A stretch of DNA of 64,000 nt from Flavobacterium branchiarum (GTDB taxonomy: Bacteria > Bacteroidota > Bacteroidia > Flavobacteriales > Flavobacteriaceae). Every line of letters starts with the position of its first letter. The first letter of the stretch is position 1. The stretch spans positions 1,550,001 to 1,614,000 of the forward strand of contig NZ_JAUFQQ010000005.1 of assembly GCF_030409845.1 (NCBI RefSeq). The letters are read 5' to 3'. The notes below the pieces were generated by a model. That model ran no database searches. It was not told the DNA's origin and saw only the letters and a program-made list of their open reading frames with translations. Shown here piece by piece: positions 1 through 8,313 of this stretch. A program made the position numbers and the translations under genes.

Positions 1-294
1 ATCTGACGCCCCATTTTTTATAGCTTTAACAGCAGTATTTACATCTGAATAGCCTGTCATTAAGATAACAGGAATATCAGGATATATCTTTTTAAATTCA
101 GTCATTAATCCAATTCCGTCTGAATCAGGAAGCCTCAAATCGGTGATAATAAGATCAAAAGATTCATTCTTAATTATATTCCGTGCTTCGGTTGCAGAAA
201 AAGCAGTCACAACAGTGTATGCTTTTTTAGTTAGAAATTTATCTAATAACTTACAAAACGAAATATCATCTTCTATTAATAAAATCTTTGGCAT
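1..294 (-). CDS. Response regulator, receiver domain (3' end outside window)
   Basis: The 98 residues visible form a CheY-like receiver domain that would be phosphorylated by a partner histidine kinase. The start ATG is at 294. The acidic pair is D9-D10, the phospho-acceptor D52 sits in IITDLRLPDSDG, and the conserved Thr is T80 in LMTGYSDVNTAVKAIKNGA. That last segment is the pattern usual in NtrC-type sigma-54 activators, so an AAA+ and a Fis-like domain may follow beyond base 1, but this cannot be seen. It lies just downstream of the PepSY cluster on the same strand, separated from it by a strong terminator. Whether it controls that cluster is unknown. Confidence 0.85.
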   Translation of the reverse strand, partial: MPKILLIEDDISFCKLLDKFLTKKAYTVVTAFSATEARNIIKNESFDLIITDLRLPDSDGIGLMTEFKKIYPDIPVILMTGYSDVNTAVKAIKNGASD

Positions 295-360
295 TAGTGT
301 TTGAACTTTTCATGCTAAAATAAGACTAAAATAATTGTATTCTCATAAAATTTTGCAAAA

Positions 361-390
361 AAAAAGAGATTGCAGATGCAATCTCTTTTT
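361..390 (-). terminator. Rho-independent terminator of the PepSY cluster
   Basis: A perfect 14-bp inverted repeat (AAAAAGAGATTGCA with TGCAATCTCTTTTT, 2-nt loop) lies just after the stop of the last PepSY-like gene. T-runs occur on both strands, so it could work in either direction. Confidence 0.85.
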
Positions 391-418
391 AAAAAAAACC
401 TAAACTAATCTACCTAAA

Positions 419-715
419 TTATATTTTAATCCAATTGCCATTGACATCTGAATACACAGTAGCCTTTTGGTCACCAACTGAAATTTCTAATTTGTATTCT
501 TTCTTTTCATTTACATATGCTTTATCAAGTTTCACATCCGGATAAGCCTTCTGCAAAGCTGTCTTTACAGCTACTGGCACAGCATCTGCATTAACTTCTG
601 TGTAGCCGTCTTGCACTATTACAACTTTATTTACGGGCTCTGTAACTGCTGTAGTTGCTGCATAAATCGACAGACTTCCTAAAACAATTGCTACGGATAA
701 GATTACTTTTTTCAT
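419..715 (-). CDS. Secreted PepSY-like protein, copy 1
   Basis: A 98-residue protein with a Sec signal peptide (KK then a hydrophobic stretch, cleavage near SIYA around residue 19). The mature part matches the PepSY-like pattern: an acidic VPVAVKTALQKAYPDVKLDKA helix followed by EYKLEISVGDQKATVYSDVNGNWIKI strands. PepSY-like folds are exported proteins thought to bind or inhibit other proteins; the substrate here is unknown. It is the last and most divergent of five paralogues in tandem on the minus strand. No catalytic residues are visible. Confidence 0.75.
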   Translation of the reverse strand: MKKVILSVAIVLGSLSIYAATTAVTEPVNKVVIVQDGYTEVNADAVPVAVKTALQKAYPDVKLDKAYVNEKKEYKLEISVGDQKATVYSDVNGNWIKI

Positions 716-755
716 AATGAAATGTTTAAATTTTACTTATTGGGTTTGTGCTCAC

Positions 756-1052
756 TTATTTCTTGATCAGATTCCCTAATGCATCTGAGAAAATTGTATA
801 TTTTTTATCGCCATGAACGATTTCTAATTTATATACGTCTTTTTCATTTTTATAGGCCTTTTCAAGTTTTGCATCTGGAAAAGATTTCTCAAGAGTAGAT
901 TTTACTTCCGCAGGAAGTGCATCTGCACTGATCTCCACGTACTCTTCCTGAATACTAACTACTTTTACAGTTGATGCTGTAATAGCTACAGTTGTGGCAT
1001 TAGCCGAGAATCCTCCTAATATAATTGCTGCTGATAAGATTATCTTTTTCAT
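756..1052 (-). CDS. Secreted PepSY-like protein, copy 2
   Basis: A 98-residue paralogue of the neighbouring genes, with signal peptide (MKKIILSAAIILGGFSANA) and the same mature layout: EEYVEISADALP, a helix ending PDAKLEKAYKNEKDVYKLE, and a C-terminal YTIFSDALGNLIKK. It differs from copies 3-5 at many positions, so it belongs to an older duplication. The 40-bp gaps to its neighbours suggest cotranscription with the rest of the array. Confidence 0.75.
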   Translation of the reverse strand: MKKIILSAAIILGGFSANATTVAITASTVKVVSIQEEYVEISADALPAEVKSTLEKSFPDAKLEKAYKNEKDVYKLEIVHGDKKYTIFSDALGNLIKK

Positions 1053-1096
1053 GATACTAAATTTAATGATTATAAACTTCTAAATCGAATTTCGAA

Positions 1097-1393
1097 TTAT
1101 TTTTTAATCCAGTTTCCTGTTGCATCTGCAAAAAGATTTCCTACTTTATCACCTACGGTAACATCTAGCTTGTACTCTTTATTTGCATTCACATATGCTT
1201 TATTAAGAACTGCGTCTGGATATGCTTTTTTCAAAGCTTCAGGAATTGCTGCTGGCAACTCTTCAATTTTAATTTCTGTATATTCTTCTTGAACTGATGT
1301 AGTTATAACATCTGCAACCGAAGTTGGTAAAGTTGTTGCGAATGAAGATAAACTTCCTAATACGATTGCTGCTGATAAGATTAACTTTTTCAT
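1097..1393 (-). CDS. Secreted PepSY-like protein, copy 3
   Basis: A 98-residue exported PepSY-like protein (signal peptide MKKLILSAAIVLGSLSSFA). It differs from the next copy by only two residues (VADVI against VIDVK near residues 27-31). With copies 4 and 5 it forms a recently amplified set whose starts are exactly 356 bp apart, and the spacers are duplicated too. Binding partner and role are unknown. Confidence 0.75.
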   Translation of the reverse strand: MKKLILSAAIVLGSLSSFATTLPTSVADVITTSVQEEYTEIKIEELPAAIPEALKKAYPDAVLNKAYVNANKEYKLDVTVGDKVGNLFADATGNWIKK

Positions 1394-1452
1394 AATGATA
1401 TGTTTTATATGTTTTTGACTATTTTGTTTTCTAAATTATTTTCTAAATTGAA

Positions 1453-1749
1453 TTATTTTTTAATCCAATTACCTGTAGCATCTGCAAAAAGATTCCCCAC
1501 TTTATCACCTACGGTAACATCTAGTTTGTACTCTTTATTAGCATTTACATATGCTTTGTTAAGTACTGCGTCTGGATACGCTTTTTTTAATGCTTCTGGA
1601 ATAGCGGCTGGCAATTCTTCGATTTTGATTTCAGTATATTCTTCTTGAACTGATGTAGTTTTAACATCTATAACTGAAGTTGGTAAAGTTGTTGCAAATG
1701 AAGATAAACTTCCTAATACGATAGCGGCTGATAAGATTAACTTTTTCAT
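1453..1749 (-). CDS. Secreted PepSY-like protein, copy 4
   Basis: The middle member of the three near-identical PepSY-like genes, 98 residues. It differs from copy 5 by one residue (KTTSVQ against KSTSVQ). The signal peptide and the mature domain ending GNLFADATGNWIKK are intact. No premature stop or frameshift is present, so amplification has so far kept all copies open. Confidence 0.75.
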   Translation of the reverse strand: MKKLILSAAIVLGSLSSFATTLPTSVIDVKTTSVQEEYTEIKIEELPAAIPEALKKAYPDAVLNKAYVNANKEYKLDVTVGDKVGNLFADATGNWIKK

Positions 1750-1808
1750 AATGATATATTTTATATGTTTTTGACTATTTTATTTTTGTAATTATTTTCT
1801 AAATTGAA

Positions 1809-2105
1809 TTATTTTTTAATCCAATTTCCTGTAGCATCTGCAAAAAGATTTCCTACTTTGTCACCTACGGTAACATCTAGCTTGTATTCTTTATTAGCAT
1901 TTACATATGCTTTATTAAGAACTGCATCTGGATACGCTTTTTTTAGTGCTTCTGGAATTGCAGCTGGCAATTCTTCGATTTTGATTTCAGTGTATTCTTC
2001 TTGAACTGATGTGGATTTAACATCTATAACTGAAGTTGGTAAAGTTGTTGCAAATGAAGATAAACTTCCTAATACGATAGCGGCTGATAAGATTAACTTT
2101 TTCAT
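1809..2105 (-). CDS. Secreted PepSY-like protein, copy 5 (first transcribed)
   Basis: The promoter-proximal copy, 98 residues, signal peptide followed by the PepSY-like body. The start ATG at 2105 is followed by the same KKLILSAAIVLGSLSSFA leader as copies 3 and 4. About 210 bp of non-coding DNA upstream holds paired TGTGTAAA direct repeats that could be regulator sites. It probably heads the transcript for the whole array. Confidence 0.75.
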   Translation of the reverse strand: MKKLILSAAIVLGSLSSFATTLPTSVIDVKSTSVQEEYTEIKIEELPAAIPEALKKAYPDAVLNKAYVNANKEYKLDVTVGDKVGNLFADATGNWIKK

Positions 2106-2249
2106 AATAATAGATTTTAAATTATTTGTATTGTTTTTACACTTCAGATAAAGAAATTATTATGCCGTAAAAATCAGAAAGCAATAAATCAAACTAAACT
2201 ATTGATTACTAACCAATTAAGTGATTAACGCAAAATAACTAGTTATTAC

Positions 2250-2281
2250 AAAGTGTGTAAATGAGATGAAAAGTGTGTAAA
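2250..2281 (-). promoter_or_regulatory. Paired AAGTGTGTAAA direct repeats upstream of PepSY array
   Basis: Two copies of AAGTGTGTAAA lie about 20 bp (two helical turns) apart in the 214-bp gene-free stretch upstream of the PepSY array. The spacing suits a dimeric regulator. No clear TAnnTTTG or -24/-12 promoter was found, so the assignment is tentative. Confidence 0.35.
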
Positions 2282-2319
2282 AAATACTCAATAAATTAAT
2301 TTTAAAAATTATAGAAACA

Positions 2320-2350
2320 AAAAAAAGCCTCACATTGCTGTGAGGCTTTT
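2320..2350 (-). terminator. Terminator after accC
   Basis: Inverted repeat AAAAGCCTCACA / TGTGAGGCTTTT with a short loop and flanking A/T runs, 20 bp past the accC stop. Confidence 0.85.
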
Positions 2351-2369
2351 CGATATAATAGGTACTAAT

Positions 2370-3716
2370 CTATTCTAGCTCTTTCATTTTAAACGTATCC
2401 ATAAAAGCAGTTGTATAATCACCTGCAATATAACGTGGATCATCCATTAACTGTCTGTGAAAAGGAATTGTTGTTTTCACACCTTCGATTACAAATTCAT
2501 CCAAAGCTCTTCTCATTTTGCTAATTGCTTCTTCACGAGATTGTGCAGTAGTAATTAATTTAGCAATCATCGAATCATAATTTGGAGGAATGCTATACCC
2601 AGAATACACGTGCGTATCTAAACGTACACCGTGACCTCCTGGCATGTGAAGCGTAGTAATTTTTCCTGGTGAAGGACGAAAATCATTATATGGATCTTCT
2701 GCATTAATACGACATTCTATAGCGTGTAATTCTGGTAAATAATTTTTTCCAGAAATTGGAATTCCAGCTGCTACCATAATTTGCTCACGGATCAAGTCAT
2801 AATCAATAACTTGTTCTGTAATAGGGTGCTCAACTTGAATACGCGTGTTCATTTCCATGAAATAGAAATTTCTGTGTTTATCAACAAGAAACTCTACTGT
2901 TCCAGCTCCTTCATACTTAATAAACTCAGCAGCTTTAACAGCAGCTTCACCCATTTTAGTACGCAATTCATCAGTCATGAATGGCGAAGGAGTTTCTTCA
3001 GTTAATTTTTGGTGACGACGTTGAACTGAGCAATCTCTTTCTGAAAGGTGACATGCTTTACCATATGAATCTCCAACAACTTGGATTTCGATATGACGAG
3101 GCTCTTCAATTAATTTCTCTAGATACATTCCGTCATTACCAAAAGCAGCTAATGATTCCTGACGTGCACTATCCCAAGCTTTCTGAAGATCTTCAGCTTT
3201 CCAAACAGCTCTCATTCCTTTTCCACCACCACCAGCAGTTGCTTTAAGCATTACTGGGTAGCCAAATTCTTCGGCTAATTTTTGTGTTTGTTCGAATGAC
3301 TCTAACAATCCATCTGAACCTGGTACACAAGGAACTCCTGCTTCTTTCATTGTAGCTTTGGCAGAAGCTTTATCACCCATTCTATCAATCATTTCAGGAG
3401 CAGCACCAATAAATTTGATTCCATGTTCCTGACATATTTTAGAAAACTTTGAATTCTCTGAAAGAAATCCGTATCCCGGATGTATCGCATCTGCATTAGT
3501 AATTTCAGCAGCAGCAATAATATTTGACATTTTCAAATACGATAAGTTACTCGGAGGAGGACCTATACAAACGGCTTCATCTGCAAATTTAACATGAAGG
3601 CTTTCAGCATCTGCTGTAGAGTAAACTGCAACAGTCTTAATCCCCATTTCCTTACATGTACGAATTACACGAAGTGCAATTTCCCCTCTATTCGCAATTA
3701 ATATTTTTTTAAACAT
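2370..3716 (-). CDS. accC: Acetyl-CoA carboxylase, biotin carboxylase subunit
   Basis: This subunit carboxylates biotin on the carrier protein AccB using ATP and bicarbonate, the first half-reaction of malonyl-CoA synthesis. The 448 residues match the usual AccC length. The N-terminal [20 protein letters not shown] segment is a family signature. The ATP-grasp Gly-rich loop ([15 protein letters not shown]) and the catalytic region ([14 protein letters not shown]) are intact. It follows accB by 91 bp and fabH before that, a common Bacteroidota order. It is probably the last gene of this transcript, given the terminator behind it. Confidence 0.97.
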   Translation of the reverse strand: MFKKILIANRGEIALRVIRTCKEMGIKTVAVYSTADAESLHVKFADEAVCIGPPPSNLSYLKMSNIIAAAEITNADAIHPGYGFLSENSKFSKICQEHGIKFIGAAPEMIDRMGDKASAKATMKEAGVPCVPGSDGLLESFEQTQKLAEEFGYPVMLKATAGGGGKGMRAVWKAEDLQKAWDSARQESLAAFGNDGMYLEKLIEEPRHIEIQVVGDSYGKACHLSERDCSVQRRHQKLTEETPSPFMTDELRTKMGEAAVKAAEFIKYEGAGTVEFLVDKHRNFYFMEMNTRIQVEHPITEQVIDYDLIREQIMVAAGIPISGKNYLPELHAIECRINAEDPYNDFRPSPGKITTLHMPGGHGVRLDTHVYSGYSIPPNYDSMIAKLITTAQSREEAISKMRRALDEFVIEGVKTTIPFHRQLMDDPRYIAGDYTTAFMDTFKMKELE

Positions 3717-3807
3717 CTTTTTAAAAATTAGATAATTAGATTAATTAGATCGTATGGATTAATAACTCTTAGAAAACTTCTAAAAACTAAAATCTAAATC
3801 TAATTTT

Positions 3808-4287
3808 TTATGATGGATCTACTAAAAACAATGGTTGATCAAACTCAACTGGAGACATATCATCTACTAAAATCTTAACAATTTTACCAGAAACTTCAGA
3901 TTCAATTTCATTGAATAATTTCATTGCTTCAATAACACAAAGAACATCTCCTTTTGCAATTGTTGTACCTACCTCTGCAAATGCAGGTTTGTCTGGTGAA
4001 GGTTTTCTATAAAACGTTCCAATAATTGGTGATTTTATAGTGATCAAGTTTGAGTTTTCTGCTGCAGCCGGAGCTTCTGTAGTTGTTGCTACTGGAGCAG
4101 CTTGAGGTACTACAGTTTGCGGTAACGTTGCTTGAACTGGTAATTGTTGAACATACGTGGTTTCTGTTACATTACCTTCTAAAGTTGTTCTAATAGTGAT
4201 TTTAACATCGTCCATCTCCAACTTTACTTCAGCAACTCCCGAATTTGCTACAAATTTGATTAGGTTTTGAATTTCTTTTAAATCCAT
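3808..4287 (-). CDS. accB: Biotin carboxyl carrier protein of acetyl-CoA carboxylase
   Basis: A 159-residue carrier that shuttles carboxybiotin between AccC and the carboxyltransferase. It has an N-terminal helical part (residues 1-45), a Pro/Ala/Thr-rich flexible linker (about 46-80) and a C-terminal biotinyl domain. The biotin-accepting lysine is K123 in CVIEAMKLFNEIES, the standard EAMK motif. The start ATG at 4287 lies 22 bp after the fabH stop in the direction of transcription, so the two are very likely cotranscribed. Confidence 0.97.
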   Translation of the reverse strand: MDLKEIQNLIKFVANSGVAEVKLEMDDVKITIRTTLEGNVTETTYVQQLPVQATLPQTVVPQAAPVATTTEAPAAAENSNLITIKSPIIGTFYRKPSPDKPAFAEVGTTIAKGDVLCVIEAMKLFNEIESEVSGKIVKILVDDMSPVEFDQPLFLVDPS

Positions 4288-4309
4288 AATATTCGTTTTT
4301 AGTTTAAAT

Positions 4310-5308
4310 TTATTTTTTATCGTAAGCCCATTTTAGGTAAATAGATCCCCAAGTGAATCCACCTCCAAAAGCGGCAAAAATAACGTTATCTCCTTTTTTC
4401 AACAAATGCTCAAAATCGCTAAGTACCAATGGCAATGTAGCTGATGTTGTATTACCATATCTTTCGATATTCATTAATACTTTTGAGTCATCTAAATTCA
4501 TTCTGCTTGCAGTAGCATCAATAATACGTTTGTTTGCCTGATGCGGCACTAACCAACTTACATCTTGATTTGTTAAATTATTTCTCTTAAGAATTAATTC
4601 GCTAGCATCAGCCATATTTGTAACAGCATATTTAAAAACGGTTTTCCCATCTTGTATAATATTATGTCTGTTATTTTGAACTGTTTCTAAAGTAGTAGGA
4701 ATTAATGATCCTCCAGCTGGTATTTTTAAGAAATCACGACCAACACCGTCACTTCTCAAGTATTCATCTTGCAATCCCAAACCTTCATAATTTGGTTCGA
4801 ACAATACTGCTCCTGCTCCATCTCCAAATATGATACAAGTAGATCTATCCGTATAATCTACTATCGAAGACATTTTATCTGCTCCTATTAGTAATACTTT
4901 TTTATATCTTCCTGACTGGATATATGCGGCAGCTGTAGACATTCCGTAAAGAAAACTCGAACAAGCAGCTTGTAAATCATATGCAAAGGCATTTGTTGCT
5001 CCAATTTCTGTTGCAACATAAACTCCTGTAGAAGCTACTGGCATATCTGCTGTAGCTGTTGCCATTATCACCATATCAATCTCCAATGGATCAATATTAG
5101 CTTTGGCTATTAAATCTTGTGCTGCTTTTATAGCAAGAAATGAAGTTCCTTTATCAGCATCTTTAAGAATTCTTCTTTCTTTTATTCCGGTGCGGGTAGT
5201 TATCCATTCATCATTGGTATCTACCATAGTTTCTAAGACTTTGTTTGAAAGTACAAAGTCTGGAACATAAGCTCCAACAGCGGTTATTGCGGCTGTGATT
5301 GTATTCAT
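4310..5308 (-). CDS. fabH: Beta-ketoacyl-ACP synthase III
   Basis: FabH condenses acetyl-CoA with malonyl-ACP to begin fatty-acid elongation. The predicted 332 residues match the family. The catalytic triad is visible: C116 in LQAACSSFLYG, His in SWLVPHQANKRI, and Asn in RYGNTTSATLP. I chose the ATG at 5308; an in-frame TTG nine bases upstream is possible but less likely. It sits between rpmF and accB, with a terminator separating it from rpmF, so it probably has its own promoter in the 5309-5430 gap. Confidence 0.96.
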   Translation of the reverse strand: MNTITAAITAVGAYVPDFVLSNKVLETMVDTNDEWITTRTGIKERRILKDADKGTSFLAIKAAQDLIAKANIDPLEIDMVIMATATADMPVASTGVYVATEIGATNAFAYDLQAACSSFLYGMSTAAAYIQSGRYKKVLLIGADKMSSIVDYTDRSTCIIFGDGAGAVLFEPNYEGLGLQDEYLRSDGVGRDFLKIPAGGSLIPTTLETVQNNRHNIIQDGKTVFKYAVTNMADASELILKRNNLTNQDVSWLVPHQANKRIIDATASRMNLDDSKVLMNIERYGNTTSATLPLVLSDFEHLLKKGDNVIFAAFGGGFTWGSIYLKWAYDKK

Positions 5309-5430
5309 TATATTCAATTATTTCTTTCCAAATACAAGTAACTGGAAAATTTTTAAAAGACTTGAAAATTACAAAAAAAATTCTAAACGTATTGTCGTAC
5401 TTTTCTTAGATAAAGAAAAGTATAACAAAC

Positions 5431-5457
5431 AAAAAAAACTCTCACATTGTGAGAGTT
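5431..5457 (-). terminator. Terminator between rpmF and fabH
   Basis: AACTCTCACA / TGTGAGAGTT inverted repeat followed on the minus strand by a run of eight T. It lies 24 bp after the rpmF stop. Confidence 0.85.
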
Positions 5458-5480
5458 CTAATATCATTTACAAAAATGTA

Positions 5481-5675
5481 TTAAGCAACAGCTACAGATT
5501 TATCTATAACAACTTGCCCTCTGTAATACATTTTCCCTTCATGCCAGTAAGCTCTGTGGTATAAATGCGCTTCTCCAGTAATAGGACATGTAGCGATTTG
5601 AGCTACAGTAGCTTTATAATGTGTTCTTCTCTTATCTCTTCTTGTTTTCGAGATTTTTCTCTTAGGATGTGCCAT
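5481..5675 (-). CDS. rpmF: 50S ribosomal protein L32
   Basis: A 64-residue basic protein beginning [20 protein letters not shown], the L32 signature, a structural protein of the large ribosomal subunit. It has a single Cys ([12 protein letters not shown]) rather than the four of zinc-binding L32 forms. It follows the DUF177 gene by 9 bp, the pairing conserved across bacteria, and is followed by a terminator. Confidence 0.97.
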   Translation of the reverse strand: MAHPKRKISKTRRDKRRTHYKATVAQIATCPITGEAHLYHRAYWHEGKMYYRGQVVIDKSVAVA

Positions 5676-5684
5676 TTTACTATA

Positions 5685-6227
5685 TTATTTATCCGTTAAT
5701 AGTTTCTTTAATTTGTCCCAACGAGGGTCAATATCTTCTTCTTTTGTACTCTCTTCTTTTTGTTCTTTTATAGTCAACTCATTCAGTTTATCCAAAGCTT
5801 CTGTCTTTAAACTTCCATCTTTAATTCCTGGATGAATTCTTTTTAGAGGCACCGAAAGTGCAATCATTTCATAGATATATTGTGCTACATCTATTTCAAA
5901 CTCACCAAAAGGTAGAATAAGCAATTCTTCATTTTCATTGTTAAAAGCTTCTCCAAAACGAACTAACAATTTCATTTTACCTTTTAATGGCAAATCAAAA
6001 TCTTCGCTTGTTAAGTCACAAGGCACATTTACTGTCCCTACATGCTTGAAAGCCAACTCCAACATATTGCTTTTCTTCTCTAAAACTAAATTTACTTTGA
6101 TATCTGAATTTTGAAATTCCTCATAATCAAAGCCTTCAAAGAACACATTACTTATTTGATACTCAAAATGGTGTTTACCTAACTTTAATCCTACGAATGG
6201 AATTAAATATTCTTTTGTCTTGCTCAT
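5685..6227 (-). CDS. DUF177 (YceD-like) protein
   Basis: A 180-residue acidic protein of the DUF177/YceD family. Family members sit directly upstream of rpmF and have been linked to 23S rRNA processing or accumulation in plants and bacteria. The core segment VNVPCDLTSEDFDLPLKGKMKLLVRFG and the acidic C-terminal tail ending EEDIDPRWDKLKKLLTDK are characteristic; the family usually ends in a DPRW/DPR-type motif. A TAnnTTTG promoter lies about 57 bp upstream of the start. Confidence 0.88.
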   Translation of the reverse strand: MSKTKEYLIPFVGLKLGKHHFEYQISNVFFEGFDYEEFQNSDIKVNLVLEKKSNMLELAFKHVGTVNVPCDLTSEDFDLPLKGKMKLLVRFGEAFNNENEELLILPFGEFEIDVAQYIYEMIALSVPLKRIHPGIKDGSLKTEALDKLNELTIKEQKEESTKEEDIDPRWDKLKKLLTDK

Positions 6228-6283
6228 TTCAACATCATTTTTCCTAATCCATATTCTAACTAATAGAACTCTGAATCGGGGTG

Positions 6284-6291
6284 CAAAGATA
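6284..6291 (-). promoter_or_regulatory. Bacteroidota -7 promoter element for DUF177-rpmF
   Basis: TATCTTTG on the minus strand fits the TAnnTTTG consensus and would place the transcript start about 50 nt before the DUF177 ATG. The -33 box is not clear. Confidence 0.5.
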
Positions 6292-6334
6292 TAAAATTAT
6301 TGTAAAACTAATAATCTTATTCACCTTTTTTTGT

Positions 6335-7384
6335 TTATAACTGTTTTTCTTTTATTTTAAGAGGTTTTTTACTAATCTCCTCATATTGATTACGTGAGCG
6401 AAATATGTCTATTGCTAAATAAACAGCCTCCTTAAATGAATTGTAATCTGCAATATCTTTTCCTGCTATATCATACGCTGTACCGTGATCTGGCGAGGTT
6501 CTAACCTTATTTAAACCTGCTGTATAATTAACCCCTTTACCAAATGACAATGTTTTAAAAGGTATCAATCCTTGATCGTGATACGTTGCCACAATAGCAT
6601 CATATTTTTCATACTGACTGCTTCCAAAAAAACCATCTGCAGGAAATGGTCCGAAAACCAATGTTCCTTTATCAAACATTTTCTTTAACGTTGGTTTCAA
6701 AATCTCATCATCCTCTTTACCAATTACGCCTCCATCTCCACAATGCGGATTCAGTCCTAAAACTGCAATTTTGGGTTTATTGATACTGAAATCACGAATT
6801 AACGACTCCTTAATTGTTTGAATTTTTCGCTCAATCAATTCTTCTGTAAGATGTGACGCTACCTCGCTTAACGGAATATGATCTGTTAACAAACCAACTC
6901 TTAAATTATCTTGAACCATCATCATTAAAGCATTACCTTCTAATTCTTGATCCAAATAATCTGTGTGACCCGGAAATTTAAATGTTTCCGATTGAATATT
7001 ATATTTATTAATAGGTGCTGTTACTAAAACATCTACAATTCCTTCTTTTAAGGCCTTTGTTGCAGCTACAAAAGATTTTATCGCATATTCCCCTACTTTA
7101 TCATTATTAGTTCCCAGATTTATATCAATACCTTCTTTCCAAAGATTATAAACATTGATTTTCCCGGGTAAAATCTGATCTAGTTTATCAATTCCATGCA
7201 ACATTGCTGTTGATGTGAAATTCTTTTTTATAAACGACAGTATTTTTACATTTGCAAAAATAACTGGGGTACATAGTTCTAGCATTCGAGAATCTTCGAA
7301 TGTTTTAAGAACAACTTCGCTTCCAATACCGTTTAAATCTCCTATTGAAATTCCGACGATTATATTTTCTGCATTTTTTATCAT
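6335..7384 (-). CDS. pdxA: 4-hydroxythreonine-4-phosphate dehydrogenase
   Basis: PdxA oxidises 4-phosphohydroxy-L-threonine in the DXP-dependent pyridoxal phosphate pathway. The 349-residue protein has the family N-terminus (IIVGISIGDLNGIGSE) and the metal-binding histidines in FPGHTDYLDQ, LTDHIPLSEVASH and ATYHDQGLIPFK. The NAD-site region NYTAGLNKVRTSPDHGTAYD is present. I chose the ATG at 7384 over a GTG two codons upstream. It is transcribed divergently from riboflavin synthase. Confidence 0.96.
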   Translation of the reverse strand: MIKNAENIIVGISIGDLNGIGSEVVLKTFEDSRMLELCTPVIFANVKILSFIKKNFTSTAMLHGIDKLDQILPGKINVYNLWKEGIDINLGTNNDKVGEYAIKSFVAATKALKEGIVDVLVTAPINKYNIQSETFKFPGHTDYLDQELEGNALMMMVQDNLRVGLLTDHIPLSEVASHLTEELIERKIQTIKESLIRDFSINKPKIAVLGLNPHCGDGGVIGKEDDEILKPTLKKMFDKGTLVFGPFPADGFFGSSQYEKYDAIVATYHDQGLIPFKTLSFGKGVNYTAGLNKVRTSPDHGTAYDIAGKDIADYNSFKEAVYLAIDIFRSRNQYEEISKKPLKIKEKQL

Positions 7385-7404
7385 GACCACAGGTTATTTA
7401 TTAC

Positions 7405-7425
7405 TAATTTTGATGTGCAAATTTA
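7405..7425. promoter_or_regulatory. Overlapping divergent promoters of ribE and pdxA
   Basis: On the plus strand TAATTTTG (7405-7412) precedes ribE by about 30 bp. On the minus strand TAAATTTG (7425-7418) precedes pdxA by about 33 bp. Both match TAnnTTTG and they lie almost face to face, so RNA polymerase could probably use only one at a time. Confidence 0.6.
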
Positions 7426-7442
7426 GTAAAATAAAATAAGAA

Positions 7443-8030
7443 ATGTTTACAGGAATCATAGAAACCCTTGGCAATGTAGTCGAAATAAGAAAAGACAGAG
7501 ATAATCTACACATAACTGTAGACTCTTCTATTACAAATGAACTTAAAATCGACCAAAGTGTCTCCCATAATGGCATTTGCTTAACGGTTGTAAATATACA
7601 AGACTCACTTTATACCGTTACAGCCATCGCCGAAACCGTGCAAAAAACAAATATTGGTGATTGGAAAGTTGGAGACATCATCAACCTTGAAAGAGGCATG
7701 AAACTAGGTGACCGTCTTGACGGCCATATTGTGCAAGGTCACGTAGACCAAACAGGAAACTGTATTGCCATAGAAGAAGCCAATGGTAGTTGGAACTACA
7801 CCTTCGAATATGACGAAAAATTGAACAATATTACTATCGAAAAAGGATCAATTACCGTAAACGGAGTTAGCTTGACAGTGGTGAATTCTAAAAAAAATCA
7901 GTTTGGCGTATCTATAATCCCATACACATTTGAGAATACTAATTTTAAAGATTTCAACATTGGAACCAAAATAAATTTAGAGTTCGATGTAATTGGTAAA
8001 TATGTATCAAGATTATACCAAAACAACTAA
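7443..8030 (+). CDS. ribE: Riboflavin synthase alpha chain
   Basis: It dismutates two 6,7-dimethyl-8-ribityllumazine molecules into riboflavin. The 195-residue protein has the diagnostic MFTGIIETLGNV start and two internally repeated lumazine-binding barrels (about residues 1-95 and 96-190), each with an HNGICLTV or VNGVSLTVVN type motif and LGDRLDGHIVQGHVD between them. Its start is fixed by the conserved MFTGII. It is monocistronic, with a bidirectional terminator behind it. Confidence 0.97.
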   Translation: MFTGIIETLGNVVEIRKDRDNLHITVDSSITNELKIDQSVSHNGICLTVVNIQDSLYTVTAIAETVQKTNIGDWKVGDIINLERGMKLGDRLDGHIVQGHVDQTGNCIAIEEANGSWNYTFEYDEKLNNITIEKGSITVNGVSLTVVNSKKNQFGVSIIPYTFENTNFKDFNIGTKINLEFDVIGKYVSRLYQNN

Positions 8031-8051
8031 ATACGAAACAGCCTTAAAACA

Positions 8052-8093
8052 AAAAAAACTCCAGTTTAGTACTATTTTACGCTGGAGTTTTTT
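8052..8093. terminator. Bidirectional terminator overlapping the next gene's end
   Basis: AAAACTCCAG / CTGGAGTTTTTT inverted repeat between convergent ribE and the small membrane protein gene. The right arm overlaps the last codons (Lys-Thr-Pro-Ala-stop) of the minus-strand gene. Confidence 0.8.
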
Positions 8094-8313
8094 GCTTTAA
8101 TCTATGTTTGTATATTATATAAATTCCAAATAATAGTGCCACTATAAGCAATACCATGAGATTTTCATCAATTGGTACGCGATCACCTGGCGGAGGTGGA
8201 GGTGGCCTTCGTGGAGATGGAGGAGTCGTACTCGCAAGACCACAAATTGGACCCAACAAAACCAGTACAGCTATCAAAAACTTTTGTAGGTTGCTCTTCA
8301 TAATAAATTTCAA
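8077..8313 (-). CDS. Small Pro-rich exported/membrane protein
   Basis: A 78-residue protein of three parts: a signal peptide (residues 1-28), a proline run PPSPRRPPPPPPGDR (about 31-45), then PIDENLMVLLIVALLFGIYI as a membrane helix followed by a basic tail HRLKQK. Pro-rich segment, PID, hydrophobic helix and basic end resemble the C-terminal sorting tags seen in Flavobacteriia (the PID-CTERM type), here with almost no mature domain. Function is unknown. It could also simply be a short membrane-anchored peptide. Confidence 0.6.
   Translation of the reverse strand: MKFIMKSNLQKFLIAVLVLLGPICGLASTTPPSPRRPPPPPPGDRVPIDENLMVLLIVALLFGIYIIYKHRLKQKTPA

Larger units (their letters stand above)
1097..2105. 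repeat. Tandem 356-bp gene-plus-spacer duplication, three copies
   Basis: Gene starts at 1393, 1749 and 2105 and stops at 1097, 1453 and 1809 are each spaced by exactly 356 bp. Spacers are also conserved (for example TATGTTTTTGACTATTTT in two of them), so the unit is gene plus spacer. Confidence 0.9.

Noticed and set aside
1400..2004. Plus-strand frames opposite the PepSY-like genes
   Set aside because: They mirror the tandem minus-strand genes, repeat with the same 356-bp period and have no family signature.
1097..2105. Possible CRISPR array because of regular repeats
   Set aside because: The repeat unit is a whole 356-bp gene plus spacer. No short repeats with unique spacers occur here or elsewhere in the window.
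2781..3247. Two plus-strand frames inside accC
   Set aside because: They are antisense shadows of a highly conserved gene.
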